Shown: positions 8,127 to 17,288, counted from the stretch's first letter. The stretch is 64,000 nucleotides of DNA from Oscillibacter ruminantium GH1 (GCF_000307265.1 NZ_DF158896.1:408675-472674), one strand, 5' to 3'. The notes: a model not told the origin generated them from the letters alone. Translations and numbers: made by a program.

Positions 8127-9542
8127 ATGGATAGGATCAAAGAAAAGAGAGAACTCAAAGCGATCAATCCCATGCTGTTTTTGGTGGCGATCATCGTGAT
8201 CGTCGCAATTGCATCCTATATTGTTCCTGCCGGGTCTTATGACCGTGTTTACGATGCGGTGGCGGATCGCAGTGTGGTGGACCCGGGCAGTTATCATCTG
8301 GTGGATAAAAACCCAATCTCCATCTTCAGCCTGCTCATGTCCGTGACGCTGGGTATGCAAAACGCCGCGTATATCATTTTCTTCCTGCTGATTATCGGCG
8401 GCATGTTCGCCATTTTAAACGGCACCGGCGCGATCAACGCCGGAATGTCCAATGTGGTGCGGGCGATGAGGGGAAAAGAGCTGCTGATGATTCCTGTGTG
8501 TATGGTTGTTTTTGGCTGCGGCTCCGCCTTCTGCGCCAACTTTGAGGAATTTCTGGCATTTGTGCCGCTGGTTTTGGCCTGCTGCCTGACCATGGGTTTT
8601 GACTCGCTGACGGCGGTGGGAATTATCTTCTGCGCCGCTGCGTCCGGCTATGCGGGTGCGGTTACAAACGCGTTCACCACCGGCGTGGCACAAAGCATCG
8701 CAGGTCTTCCCATGTTCTCGGGAATGGGCCTGCGGGTGGCTGTGTTCGTGGTGTTGTTGGCCGTGAGCATCACGTATGTCATGTGGCACGCGCGGCGAGT
8801 GAAGAGAGATCCCCATCTCAGCTCTACTTACGAGATTGACCGGATTACCGCACAGAATGTTGCGCTGGACGTGGACAACGTGGAGCGGCTGAATGGGCGG
8901 CAGAAGCTGGTCCTTGTGGTGTTCATTGCAGGAATCGCTTTTACCGTTTGGGGCATTGTCACCCAAGGGTATTACATTGATGAGCTGGCCGCCATCTTTT
9001 TGGCCATCGGAATCATCGGCGGTGTGATCGGCGGCCTGCGCCCCAGCGAGATCTGCGACCACTTTGAAAAAGGATGCGTCAACATGCTGTTCCCCTGCCT
9101 TATGGTGGGCTTGGCCAACGCGGTAATCATCCTTTTGCAGGAAGCCAGCATCATGGACCCGATCATCCACTATCTGTCCGGTTTGCTGAATGGTTTGCCT
9201 CCCACGATGGCCGCCTGCGGCATGTTTGTGGTGCAGGATCTATTCAATGTGCTGGTTCCCTCTGGCTCCGGTCAAGCGGCGATCACCATGCCCATTATGG
9301 CGCCTTTGGCGGATATGCTGAATATCACCCGGCAGACCTCGGTTCTGGCGTTCCAGATGGGCGATGCGTTCACCAACGTGATGGCGCCCACCGGCGGCGA
9401 AATTCTGGCGGCACTGGCCATGTGCGGCGGCGTTCCCTTTAAAAAGTGGATGAAGTATCTGCTTCCTTTGTTTATCGCATGGTGGGTGGTTGCGTTCGTG
9501 TTCCTCTCCATTGCCGTTCAAATCGGCTACGGCCCCTTCTAA
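8127..9542 (+). CDS. YfcC family membrane carrier
   Basis: A 471-residue polytopic membrane protein with about a dozen hydrophobic segments, beginning with an N-terminal one (MLFLVAIIVIVAIASYIVPAGSYDR). The IVPAGSYDR loop, VFGCGSAFCANFEEFLAFVPL and VPSGSGQAAITMPIMAPLAD are typical of the YfcC/C4-dicarboxylate anaerobic carrier-like family. Several relatives sit beside peptidase genes and are thought to move amino acids or small peptides; substrate here is unknown. It is co-directional with pepD, probably on the same transcript, and ends just before a hairpin at 9583. Confidence 0.85.
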   Translation: MDRIKEKRELKAINPMLFLVAIIVIVAIASYIVPAGSYDRVYDAVADRSVVDPGSYHLVDKNPISIFSLLMSVTLGMQNAAYIIFFLLIIGGMFAILNGTGAINAGMSNVVRAMRGKELLMIPVCMVVFGCGSAFCANFEEFLAFVPLVLACCLTMGFDSLTAVGIIFCAAASGYAGAVTNAFTTGVAQSIAGLPMFSGMGLRVAVFVVLLAVSITYVMWHARRVKRDPHLSSTYEIDRITAQNVALDVDNVERLNGRQKLVLVVFIAGIAFTVWGIVTQGYYIDELAAIFLAIGIIGGVIGGLRPSEICDHFEKGCVNMLFPCLMVGLANAVIILLQEASIMDPIIHYLSGLLNGLPPTMAACGMFVVQDLFNVLVPSGSGQAAITMPIMAPLADMLNITRQTSVLAFQMGDAFTNVMAPTGGEILAALAMCGGVPFKKWMKYLLPLFIAWWVVAFVFLSIAVQIGYGPF

Positions 9543-9582
9543 ATCACCCAAATTGCTGATACCCCACACCTCTTTCCTTGGA

Positions 9583-9618
9583 AAAAGCCGACGCCGCCTC
9601 TGCGGGGTGTCGGCTTTT
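9583..9618 (+). terminator. Terminator after the YfcC gene
   Basis: AAAAGCCGAC pairs with GTCGGCTTTT around a GC-rich centre, with T residues at the end of the right arm. It stands 40 bp beyond the stop codon. Confidence 0.75.
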
Positions 9619-9698
9619 CTCCTCTGCCGGATCAAACGCCGGCGGGGAAAGCGCTTCGCCGGAAAAGGGGGGCGGGAAACAGTCTTTCAGGCCGGGAA

Positions 9699-9736
9699 AC
9701 GGCCCGCTTCCAATCTTCAAATTGGAAGCGGGCCGT
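9699..9736. terminator. Hairpin behind the EamA gene
   Basis: Perfect 16-bp inverted repeat, ACGGCCCGCTTCCAAT and its complement, with a 6-base loop. It lies 15 bp past the stop of the minus-strand EamA gene and would stop that transcript; the T-run is weak. Confidence 0.65.
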
Positions 9737-9751
9737 CATCCGCAGGAATTA

Positions 9752-10630
9752 TTATAAAGTTGTGTTCTCCAGCAGATTGTCGGCTGGTTCCTTTGGCGCG
9801 GCGGAGAGCTTCACGTCCAGCAGCATTCCCAATATGATAATGACAAATCCGATTAAAACCGGGAGCGACGGATATTCCGTTAAGAACAGCGCCACCCATA
9901 CCGGCCCCAGAATCATCTCCCACAGCGCGATGATGGAGGCCTTCTGTGCCGAAATCTTTTGAACGCCCAGATTGTAAAACGCATACCCAAGCCCCACCTG
10001 AACCACGCCCAAGATCAGCATGATCCCCCAATCCAGACCGCTCATCGCGGGTATTTTTGACGCGGAAGAGGGAGCCAGCAGAAAAACCAGCAGACCTGTA
10101 AAAATATTTGCCACGGCCGTCAGCCCAAGTGGATTTGTCCCTGCGGCCTTCTTGGCGCTGACTGTCATACAGGCAAAAAACACACCCTCGCACAGCGCAA
10201 TCAGATTTCCGGTGCTGCTGGCGCTGTCTGAACCGGAACTCATGAAGAAAAGAACGCCCACAGAGATCACACAGACCGGAATAAACGCGTTGAGTTTGAA
10301 TCGCTTGGTTTGGATCAGATGTACCAGAAACAGCCAGATCGTTGCGGTATACTGCATCCCGATTGCCACGGGGGCCGATGTCTTCGTCAGAGCCAAAATA
10401 ATGCTGAGACACAGTGCGGCGTAAGAACATACATACAGCAGCATCCACCGGTTCCAGTTCAGCCGCTTCGGACGGATGAAGGCGCACAGGGCAATTGCCG
10501 CAACGATGGAGCGCAGCCCGCAGATCAAAAAGGAATCAAGCGTCAGAAATTTTACAATTGGTGCATTTAAACTCCAAAACAGAGCCCCTAAAAAGACAAA
10601 AAACCCGCCGGACATCCAAAATTTCGGCAT
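9752..10630 (-). CDS. EamA/DMT family transporter
   Basis: A 292-residue inner-membrane protein with ten predicted helices in two EamA repeats, beginning MPKFWMSGGFFVFLGALFWSLN. DMT family members export metabolites or amino acids or take up nucleotides; the substrate is not readable here. The ATG at 10630 is preferred over a GTG 15 bp upstream because GGGAGGG is spaced 6 bp before it. It is divergent from the TetR gene at 10827 and shares an operator set with the dipeptidase operon, so a role in exporting products of dipeptide hydrolysis is an attractive guess. Confidence 0.88.
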   Translation of the reverse strand: MPKFWMSGGFFVFLGALFWSLNAPIVKFLTLDSFLICGLRSIVAAIALCAFIRPKRLNWNRWMLLYVCSYAALCLSIILALTKTSAPVAIGMQYTATIWLFLVHLIQTKRFKLNAFIPVCVISVGVLFFMSSGSDSASSTGNLIALCEGVFFACMTVSAKKAAGTNPLGLTAVANIFTGLLVFLLAPSSASKIPAMSGLDWGIMLILGVVQVGLGYAFYNLGVQKISAQKASIIALWEMILGPVWVALFLTEYPSLPVLIGFVIIILGMLLDVKLSAAPKEPADNLLENTTL

Positions 10631-10667
10631 TGAAGACCCTCCCACCGCGCGTTAGACCCCAAAATAT

Positions 10668-10714
10668 AATCTTGATTTATATATAATCGCGATTGAAATA
10701 TAATCATTATAATT
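10668..10714. promoter_or_regulatory. AATCNNGATT operator cluster between EamA and TetR genes
   Basis: AATCTTGATT (10668-10677) and AATCGCGATT (10685-10694) are spaced 17 bp start to start. A third, degenerate site TATAATCATTATAATT begins in phase at 10699 and covers the -10 of the EamA promoter. Read on the minus strand, 19 of 21 bases from GATTATATT through AATCGCGATT are the same as in the dipeptidase promoter. Confidence 0.7.
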
Positions 10715-10734
10715 TAGCCCGCCTCATTTGTCAA
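10706..10734 (-). promoter_or_regulatory. Consensus sigma-A promoter of the EamA gene
   Basis: On the minus strand TTGACA (10734-10729), a 17-bp spacer and TATAAT (10711-10706) match consensus exactly, the same build as the dipeptidase promoter. It fires toward the EamA gene through the operator cluster. Confidence 0.85.
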
Positions 10735-10826
10735 TACCGCGTTCTCTTGCTTTTTTGGGGGAATCGGAATACACTTAAGGCGAGCGGTCATTCTCGGCCA
10801 ATCGGTAATTAGGAGGAAAGAACATC

Positions 10827-11504
10827 ATGGCGGAACAGGAGCGAAACGAGACTTGCGCACTGACGGTAAAGCGGAAGCGGATTATGATTTATTTTATCGA
10901 GGCGACGCAAAAACTGATCCGGACCGATGGGGTGGACGGGCTGTCTATTCGAAAAATTGCCAATGAGGCTGGTTACAACAGCGCCACCATTTACAACTAC
11001 TTTCGGGATCTGGAGCATTTGACACTGTTTGGGTCCGTGTGCTACTTGCGGGATTACGTAATCGCCTTATCCAAATCGCTGAAGCCGGAAATGTCCTCGC
11101 TGGACCGGTTTCGGACGATCTATCGGTGCTTTAATGAGATTGCATTTCAGCACCCGGACATTTTCCACAACATGTTCTTTGGCCGCCACAGTGAGATGAT
11201 GGGGGAAGTGCTGCACATTTATTACAGCGATCTTTTTCCGGAAGAGCTGGCCGGGTTCAGCGCCCCGCTGCGGCAGATGATGCTGTCCGGCAGTATGCTG
11301 GAGCGCGACCGCGTCACGATGCAGGACATGGTGGTAGAGGGCTTTGTAGCCCCGGAAAAGGCCGACATCACCTTGCGGCTGATTGTTGCCGTACACCAGA
11401 ACTTTATTTACGAGGCGTGCATTCACGGGGACAGTCTGGATTGCGAGGCGCACAAGCAAAAATTCAGTGAAATGCTGGAATACATTTTGGCTCAGGCAAA
11501 ATAA
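10827..11504 (+). CDS. TetR family transcriptional regulator
   Basis: A 225-residue regulator. Its N-terminal HTH spans about residues 15-65 (YFIEATQKLIRTDGVDGLSIRKIANEAGYNSATIYNYFRDLEHL in shorter consecutive pieces), with the GYNSATIYNYF recognition helix typical of the family. The C-terminal half is an unassigned ligand domain. AGGAGGAAAG precedes the ATG. It is divergent from the EamA gene, with tandem AATCNNGATT sites between; the same sites occur at the pepD promoter 4 kb away, so it is the natural candidate repressor of both units. Tandem 17-bp spaced sites suggest cooperative binding of two dimers. Confidence 0.9.
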   Translation: MAEQERNETCALTVKRKRIMIYFIEATQKLIRTDGVDGLSIRKIANEAGYNSATIYNYFRDLEHLTLFGSVCYLRDYVIALSKSLKPEMSSLDRFRTIYRCFNEIAFQHPDIFHNMFFGRHSEMMGEVLHIYYSDLFPEELAGFSAPLRQMMLSGSMLERDRVTMQDMVVEGFVAPEKADITLRLIVAVHQNFIYEACIHGDSLDCEAHKQKFSEMLEYILAQAK

Positions 11505-11508
11505 GACC

Positions 11509-11548
11509 AAAAGCGGCGGTTCGGAAGGCTTTCCGAACCGCCGCTTTT
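11509..11548. terminator. Bidirectional terminator
   Basis: AAAAGCGGCGGTTCGGAA pairs perfectly with TTCCGAACCGCCGCTTTT around a short loop. It separates the TetR gene from the convergent nucleoside hydrolase operon and has A- and T-tracts on both sides. Confidence 0.88.
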
Positions 11549-11611
11549 CACAGCCTGTTTAATAAGGCTGAGGTATTTGAAGATTTTTCTGTTTAAGAAA
11601 TGAGCCTGCAC

Positions 11612-12541
11612 TCAGTAAGACAGCAGAAGCTCCCGTACCTTTGCGATAAACTTCTCCCGATCCACATTCAAAACCACGAAGACGTGCCGGTCGGCAAACT
11701 GCTTGTCGCTCCAGAGATCGGTAACGGTTTTGCCCAGCGTCACTTCTCCACGGGTTTCCACATAGACCCCTGCCTCCTCACCGGAAAACAGCTCCGGACA
11801 GGCCAGAAACAAAACGGGGCAGGTGTCATGGCAGCAAAGACCGGGGGCCGAGATTCGCTCGTTAAAGGCCAATGCCAGCTGATTGCTCTGGTGGACGAAG
11901 CGGCAGACCGGCGTATCGTGGCTCCCGATCTCATCCACTTCCTCGGGAGTGAGATAGGCTTTCAAGGTCACATCCAATCCGCACATTACCACTGGAACAC
12001 CGGATTTGAACACCATCTGCGCGGCGTGGGGGTCGCCGTAGATATTAAACTCCGCCGCCGGAGTGACGTTGCCGCCCTGCGCCGCGCCGCCCATGAGGAG
12101 GATGCGCTTGAGCAGCGTTTTCAAGTCGGGATACTTTCCCAGCGCGGTGGCGAGATTGGTCAGGGGCCCCACGGCAATCACCTGCAATTCGCCCCTGGCG
12201 GCCTTTGCCGCCTTATAGAGCGCGTCCCACGCAAGGGTCGTTTCCCGGGGCGCTTCGGACGGGGAAAGCTCCACCTCGCCCACGCCGTTTTCCCCGTGAA
12301 CCAGCGGCGCGGTGCGCAGGGGGACAAACAGCGGGTACTCCGCGCCGGGGTAGACGGGAACGTTCAGGCCCGCCAGACGGCAGACGTTTCGGGCGTTTTC
12401 AAAGGTATGGTGCAGCTCCGCGTTGCCCGCTACGGCGGAGATACCCAAAAGCTCCAGCTGGGGGAGCTTGCCGATGGACAGCAGCGCCACCGCGTCGTCC
12501 ACCCCGAGGTCGGTGTCAAACCAAATGGGGATTTTGTTCAT
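11612..12541 (-). CDS. Nucleoside hydrolase (second copy)
   Basis: A 309-residue IU-nucleoside-hydrolase-like enzyme that splits the N-glycosidic bond of ribonucleosides into base and ribose. The N-terminal WFDTDLGVDDAVAL carries the Asp cluster that binds Ca2+ and the ribose hydroxyls (canonical DTDxGxDDA), and VGPLTNLA, AAEFNIYGDPHAA follow as in the family. The ATG at 12541 has GGGAGG before it and overlaps the stop of the upstream hydrolase by ATGA, so translation is coupled. The two hydrolases are clearly different in sequence, pointing to different base preference. Confidence 0.92.
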   Translation of the reverse strand: MNKIPIWFDTDLGVDDAVALLSIGKLPQLELLGISAVAGNAELHHTFENARNVCRLAGLNVPVYPGAEYPLFVPLRTAPLVHGENGVGEVELSPSEAPRETTLAWDALYKAAKAARGELQVIAVGPLTNLATALGKYPDLKTLLKRILLMGGAAQGGNVTPAAEFNIYGDPHAAQMVFKSGVPVVMCGLDVTLKAYLTPEEVDEIGSHDTPVCRFVHQSNQLALAFNERISAPGLCCHDTCPVLFLACPELFSGEEAGVYVETRGEVTLGKTVTDLWSDKQFADRHVFVVLNVDREKFIAKVRELLLSY

Positions 12542-13494
12542 ACCCGCACCTCCCATCCGTCATAGGCTTTCACCGCTTCCGCCATCAGGTCCACGAAGCC
12601 CGTTCGATCCAGACCCAGAACGCACCGGGCGTTGGGAGCGCGGCCCAGCTTTCCGTGGAGGTCGCCCACCGTGGCGCCCCGGCAGTATTCGCCTGCGGTT
12701 TCAATTTGCACGTACAACTCCTGTATGGTAAAAAGCTCTGGCCGCAGCAGAGCGGCCACCGCCACCGCGTCGTGAACCGGCGCGCCGGCATAGCCCAAAT
12801 CCCGGTGGAACTTGAAGAAAAATTCCAGCCAGTCGGCCACCACACCGGCCACCTGATTGCCCACCTTGCGGATGCGTTCAAAATCCTCCGGGAAGATCAA
12901 TGCCTGCTCCGTTACGTCCAGTCCGGACATGGTCAGCGGAATACCGGAAGAGAAGACGAGCTGTGCCGCCTCCGGGTCCACCAGAATGTTGAATTCCGCC
13001 GCCGGCGTCCAGTTACCGAAGGCGATGCCGCCGCCCATGACGGAGATTTGCGCGATTTTGGATTTCAGTTCCGGATGGGCCAGCAGGAGCGCAGCCACGT
13101 TTGTCTCCGGCCCGGTGGCAATAATGATCACCGGATCGGGGCTTTCCCGCAGCGTTTTTGCCATCAGCTCCACCGCCCCCATGGGGGACAGGGGGCCATT
13201 CGGCTCAGGGAGGGCGGGGCCGTCCAGCCCCGTCTGCCCGTGGATGTTTCCGGCGGTGATGGGGTCGGAGAGAAGAGGCCCGGGACGGCCCATGGCAATG
13301 GGGGCGTCGATGCCCAGCAGGGCGCACACGCGCCTTGCGTTATAGGTGGTTTTTTCGATGGTCTGATTTCCTGCCACGGAGGTGACGGCCAGAATGTCCA
13401 GCATGGGGCTGGCGTTTGCCAGCATCCACGCCATCGCGTCGTCATGGCCGGGGTCGCCATCCAGAATCACGGGCAGTTTGGATAGAGTTGTCAT
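12538..13494 (-). CDS. Nucleoside hydrolase (first copy)
   Basis: A 318-residue member of the same family as its downstream neighbour, with the N-terminal PVILDGDPGHDDAMAW metal-binding motif, IIATGPETNVA and PAAEFNILVDPEAA. The motif starts DGDPGHDDA, the form seen in pyrimidine- and broad-specificity hydrolases. It lies 34 bp downstream of the last ABC permease of a nucleoside transporter, so imported nucleosides would be cleaved at once in the cytosol. Substrate preference cannot be read from this sequence. Confidence 0.93.
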   Translation of the reverse strand: MTTLSKLPVILDGDPGHDDAMAWMLANASPMLDILAVTSVAGNQTIEKTTYNARRVCALLGIDAPIAMGRPGPLLSDPITAGNIHGQTGLDGPALPEPNGPLSPMGAVELMAKTLRESPDPVIIIATGPETNVAALLLAHPELKSKIAQISVMGGGIAFGNWTPAAEFNILVDPEAAQLVFSSGIPLTMSGLDVTEQALIFPEDFERIRKVGNQVAGVVADWLEFFFKFHRDLGYAGAPVHDAVAVAALLRPELFTIQELYVQIETAGEYCRGATVGDLHGKLGRAPNARCVLGLDRTGFVDLMAEAVKAYDGWEVRV

Positions 13495-13528
13495 ACGCGG
13501 TTTCCTTTCCGGATAAAATTGCGGTGGT

Positions 13529-14497
13529 TCATTTCGCCGCAGCGGCTTGCAGAGCGGCGGCGGAGTGCCGCTGCTTTGCGCGGCTGCGCCCCACCAGAGC
13601 GAAGACCACCAGACCCAGAATCGTCACAAGATAGGGGATGGGGGAGACGAGGTTGGAGTCCGCGCCAAGAGACGAGACTTTAATGCCCAGCGCCTGCGCA
13701 AGACCGAAGATCAGCGCCGCCACCATAGACCCGAAAGGCTCGCCCGCGCCCATGGCCTGCGCCGCCAAAGCGATGAAGCCGCGGCCCGCCACCATGTCTA
13801 AAGACCAACCCATGGCGTAATACATGGACATGTATGCCCCGCCAAGGCCCGCCATAGCCCCGGAGAGGCCGATGGCAATGTACTTCACCCGCAGAACGCT
13901 GACGCCCACAGAGGCCGCGGCGTTGGGGTTTTCGCCCACGGAGCGGATGTTCAGTCCCAGAGGGGTTTTGTACAGCAGCACCCAAGTTATAAACACCAGA
14001 AAAAAGGCCAGATAGGTCAAAACGCTGTGGCCGGAGAGAATATCGCCCAGAATGGGGATGTCCTTCAACAGCGGAATGTTGACGGCGGGAACCTGAAGGT
14101 TTTTCGTGATGAGCGAGGTGGTGGAGGCCAGTGCGGAACCCTCCGTCGCCTGCGTGATGACCTTGACCAAAAACAGCGTGCCGCCGGAGCCGATCATATT
14201 GACCGCGACGCCGGTGAGAATGATGTCGGTTTTCAGGTTGAAGGAGAAAAATCCCATCAACAGCGCCACGATGACGCCCACCAGCAAAGCCAGCAGAACG
14301 CCCGTGGCCCAGCTTCCGGTCCAATAGGCGGTGAGCGAGCCGAACAGGGCGGAGATCATCATGATGCCCTCAAGGCCGATGTTGGAAATGCCGGCCTTTT
14401 CCCCGATGACCGCGCCCAGCGTGGCAAACAGGATGGGGGCGGTGATGCGGAGAACGGAGAAGAAGAAGTCTGTGGTGAAAATACGTTCCAGCAGCAT
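13529..14497 (-). CDS. ABC transporter permease, nucleoside (NupQ-like)
   Basis: A 322-residue permease of the BPD_transp_2 family with eight or more hydrophobic segments. The APILFATLGAVIGEKAGISNIGLEGIMM segment (in two pieces around GEKAGI) is the conserved NupP/NupQ signature, and IALAAQAMGAGEPFGSM follows in the C-terminal half. It begins 1 bp after the stop of the partner permease. Together with that permease, the double ATPase and the BMP lipoprotein it forms a guanosine/purine nucleoside importer of the BmpA-NupOPQ type. Confidence 0.9.
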   Translation of the reverse strand: MLLERIFTTDFFFSVLRITAPILFATLGAVIGEKAGISNIGLEGIMMISALFGSLTAYWTGSWATGVLLALLVGVIVALLMGFFSFNLKTDIILTGVAVNMIGSGGTLFLVKVITQATEGSALASTTSLITKNLQVPAVNIPLLKDIPILGDILSGHSVLTYLAFFLVFITWVLLYKTPLGLNIRSVGENPNAAASVGVSVLRVKYIAIGLSGAMAGLGGAYMSMYYAMGWSLDMVAGRGFIALAAQAMGAGEPFGSMVAALIFGLAQALGIKVSSLGADSNLVSPIPYLVTILGLVVFALVGRSRAKQRHSAAALQAAAAK

Positions 14498-14498
14498 G

Positions 14499-15659
14499 TT
14501 ACTTCACGCTCCCTTCTGCTTGAGCGGCTTTTTGGGCCAACTCCTCCTGTGTGTTCCGAACCACCAGATGCTGGCGGTAGCGGGACAGGAACTGCTCCGC
14601 CGCGAAGAACAGGAAGATCAGCGCCTGAATGATATCAATCAGCTGGGCGGGAACGCCGGAGTAGGTGCTCATCAGGTTGCAGCCCTTGTCCAGATATGCC
14701 ATAAAGAAGGCCGCAAAGGGAACAAACGCCGGGTTGTTTCCGGCGAGGATGGCGACCGTGATGCCCGTCCAGCCGTATCCGGGCAGAGCGCTCCAAGAAA
14801 ACGCGGTGTAGCGGCCCAGCATCTCAATGCCGCCGCCCATACCGGCCAGAACGCCGCCCAGTACCTGCGACAAAATCACGATGCCGCCCACCTTCATACC
14901 GGAATACATGGCAAAATCCTGATTGATGCCGATCATGCGGATGGCGTAGCCCCAGCGGGTGCGGTACATGAACAGCGTGGTCAGCACCACGAAGACCAGC
15001 GCCACGATAAAGCCCCAAGAGAGCTTGGAACCGTTGTCGATCAGCTGGGGAATGGCGGCGTCCGCCTGAAAGGGATAGGACTGAACCTGACCCTTGGATT
15101 TGTCCGCCAGATGGGTGTTCAGCAGATATTTGATGAGATACATGACCACATAGTTCAGCATCAGAGAGTTCACCATCTCGCTGACCCCCAGTTTTGCCTT
15201 CAGCACGGCGGGGATGAGCATCATGGCTCCCACCGCCGCCGCCGCGATCAGCACGCAGACCACCGGCAGAATTCCGGCGGGCAGATCCAGATAGATGGCG
15301 CCCAGCGCGCCCGCAAAAGCGCCCAGCATGATGCCGCCCTCGGCACCCAGATTGAACTGGTTGGCGGAGAACATCACGCAGGTGGCAAGGCCGGTAAAGA
15401 TCGTGGGGATCATGGACGCCAGCACGTCGGAGAGATTCTTGGTGCTGATGCTGCCATTGGACCGGAAAGCCGGGCCAATCAGCAGCTGGCGCAGCGCGCC
15501 GCCGGTTTGGGTGAGCTTTGCGGAAAAGGCCGCGCCGAAGGACGCGCCGTCCGGTGTGTCGGCGCAGATAAAGATCAACAGCGTTGTTACCAGCAGGGCG
15601 ATCAAAATTGCCGCCGCGCCGCGAACAAGACCGAAGAGCATGCTTTGCTTCTTATTCAT
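14499..15659 (-). CDS. ABC transporter permease, nucleoside (NupP-like)
   Basis: A 386-residue permease. An N-terminal helix is followed by an external loop with GPAFRSNGSISTKNLSDVL, then IFTGLATCVMFSANQFNLGAEGGIML, the NupP counterpart of the conserved permease motif. The ATG at 15659 with GGGAGGG upstream is preferred over a TTG 15 bp earlier. It overlaps the ATPase gene by 8 bp, so synthesis of the two is coupled. It pairs with the smaller permease as a heterodimeric channel. Confidence 0.9.
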   Translation of the reverse strand: MNKKQSMLFGLVRGAAAILIALLVTTLLIFICADTPDGASFGAAFSAKLTQTGGALRQLLIGPAFRSNGSISTKNLSDVLASMIPTIFTGLATCVMFSANQFNLGAEGGIMLGAFAGALGAIYLDLPAGILPVVCVLIAAAAVGAMMLIPAVLKAKLGVSEMVNSLMLNYVVMYLIKYLLNTHLADKSKGQVQSYPFQADAAIPQLIDNGSKLSWGFIVALVFVVLTTLFMYRTRWGYAIRMIGINQDFAMYSGMKVGGIVILSQVLGGVLAGMGGGIEMLGRYTAFSWSALPGYGWTGITVAILAGNNPAFVPFAAFFMAYLDKGCNLMSTYSGVPAQLIDIIQALIFLFFAAEQFLSRYRQHLVVRNTQEELAQKAAQAEGSVK

Positions 15660-17211
15660 GACAGACCCTCCCAACCTCTTCGGGGGCCTGCTGCTTCAGG
15701 CCCAGCATGTATTCGCCCATCACCTCGTCGCTCAGGTCGGACGTATCTTCAAAATAGGCGGAAATGCGCCCGCCGTACATGACGATCAAGCTGTCGGACA
15801 GCTCCATGACCTCGTTGAGGTCGGCGGATACCAGCAGCACCGCAACGCCCGAGCGGCTCAGCTCCACCAGCTTGCGGCGGATGAACTCCGTGGCGCCCAC
15901 GTCGATGCCGCGGGTGGGCTGATCGGCGATGATGAGTTTGGGATTGTTGGAAAATTCCCGGGCCACCACCACCTTTTGGATGTTGCCGCCGGAGAGCATC
16001 TTCACCTGCTGCGCGCCGGATTTGCACAGCACGGTATAGTCCTCAATCAACTGGTCACATTCATTATGAATGGCCTTCATGTCAAACAGGGGGCCTTTAT
16101 TCAGCCGTTTTGTTCCGCACCGGTCGGAGATCAGGTTTTCTTCAATGGTGCCGCTATCCGCAATGCCATAGAGCATCCGATCCTCCGGCACAAGAGATAC
16201 GCCCATCTCGCGAATTTTGCGCTGGGACTGCCCCAGAACGCTGGCTCCGTTTACCTCCACAGACCCGGCGTTGGGCGTGTTCAGGTGGAACAGCATGTCC
16301 ACCAGCTCTTTCTGCCCGTTGCCCTCTACGCCGGCAATGCCCAAAATCTCGCCCTGACGGAGATCGAAGGACACCTTGTCCAGCATTTTTTTGCCCCACT
16401 CGTTGATGTACTCCAAGTCCCGGACCCGCAGCACGGATTCGCCGGGCTGGGCCTTGCCCTTTTCCACCTTGAGCACCACGTCCCGGCCCACCATCAGACG
16501 GGAGATTTTTTCGGGGCTTTCGTCTTTCGTCTCATACACACCCATGGATCGTCCACCCCGGAGAATGGTCATGCGGTCGGTGATCTGCATGATCTCCGCC
16601 AGCTTGTGGGAGATGAAAATAATCGTGTAGCCCTGTTCCTTCAGACTCATCAGCTCTTTGAAAAGCTCTGTGGTTTCCTGTGTGGTCAAAACGGCGGTAG
16701 GCTCGTCCAGAATCAAAATTTTCGCACCCCGTACCAGTGCCTTCAAAATTTCCACCTTCTGCTTCATTCCAACCGGAATGTCGCAGACCCGGGCGGTGGG
16801 GTCCACATGGAGATTGAACTTCTCCGCGTATTCCTTTGTGATCTCAATGGCCTTGCCGCTGTCAATAAACAGTCCGGATTTCTTAGGGACCATCCCCAGC
16901 ACCATGTTCTCTGCCACGGTGAGGCTGGGCACCAGCATAAAGTGCTGATGGACCATGCCCACGCCCTTGGCTATGGCCACGGTGGGAGAGGTCAGGTTGA
17001 CCTTTTCGCCGTTGACCCAGATTTCGCCGCTTGTGGGCTGCTCCAGACCAAACAGCATTTTCATAAGTGTGGATTTTCCAGCGCCGTTTTCTCCCATCAG
17101 CGCGTGAATCTCTCCCTTTCGGACGTTCAGGTCCACGCCCTGATTGGCGGCGATGCCGTTGGGGTAGACCTTGGTGATCCCTTTCATTTGGACCACGTAT
17201 TCCTCTGTCAT
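15652..17211 (-). CDS. ABC transporter ATPase, two cassettes (NupO-like)
   Basis: A 519-residue protein with two ABC domains in tandem. The first has Walker A GENGAGKST near residue 40 and Walker B KILILDEPTAVL. The second has GVEGNGQKEL in place of Walker A, the usual degenerate form, with signature SGGNIQKV and Walker B LIIADQPTRGIDVG. This RbsA/NupO layout belongs to sugar and nucleoside importers. The ATG at 17211 follows a GGAGGGGGAA ribosome site. Reading frame upstream of it stays open but has no signal of coding. Confidence 0.93.
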   Translation of the reverse strand: MTEEYVVQMKGITKVYPNGIAANQGVDLNVRKGEIHALMGENGAGKSTLMKMLFGLEQPTSGEIWVNGEKVNLTSPTVAIAKGVGMVHQHFMLVPSLTVAENMVLGMVPKKSGLFIDSGKAIEITKEYAEKFNLHVDPTARVCDIPVGMKQKVEILKALVRGAKILILDEPTAVLTTQETTELFKELMSLKEQGYTIIFISHKLAEIMQITDRMTILRGGRSMGVYETKDESPEKISRLMVGRDVVLKVEKGKAQPGESVLRVRDLEYINEWGKKMLDKVSFDLRQGEILGIAGVEGNGQKELVDMLFHLNTPNAGSVEVNGASVLGQSQRKIREMGVSLVPEDRMLYGIADSGTIEENLISDRCGTKRLNKGPLFDMKAIHNECDQLIEDYTVLCKSGAQQVKMLSGGNIQKVVVAREFSNNPKLIIADQPTRGIDVGATEFIRRKLVELSRSGVAVLLVSADLNEVMELSDSLIVMYGGRISAYFEDTSDLSDEVMGEYMLGLKQQAPEEVGRVCHE

Positions 17212-17288
17212 ATGCGGGATTCCCCCTCCTGTGATTTTCTGTGTGCGGTTTTTTAGGACGGATTGCGGTAAAACGCTCTCCTGTCCAC

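Noticed and set aside
11600..17256. Several plus-strand frames of 300-650 codons over the nucleoside operon
   Set aside because: All antisense to genes with clear family motifs; the high GC content of the region removes stop codons on the other strand.
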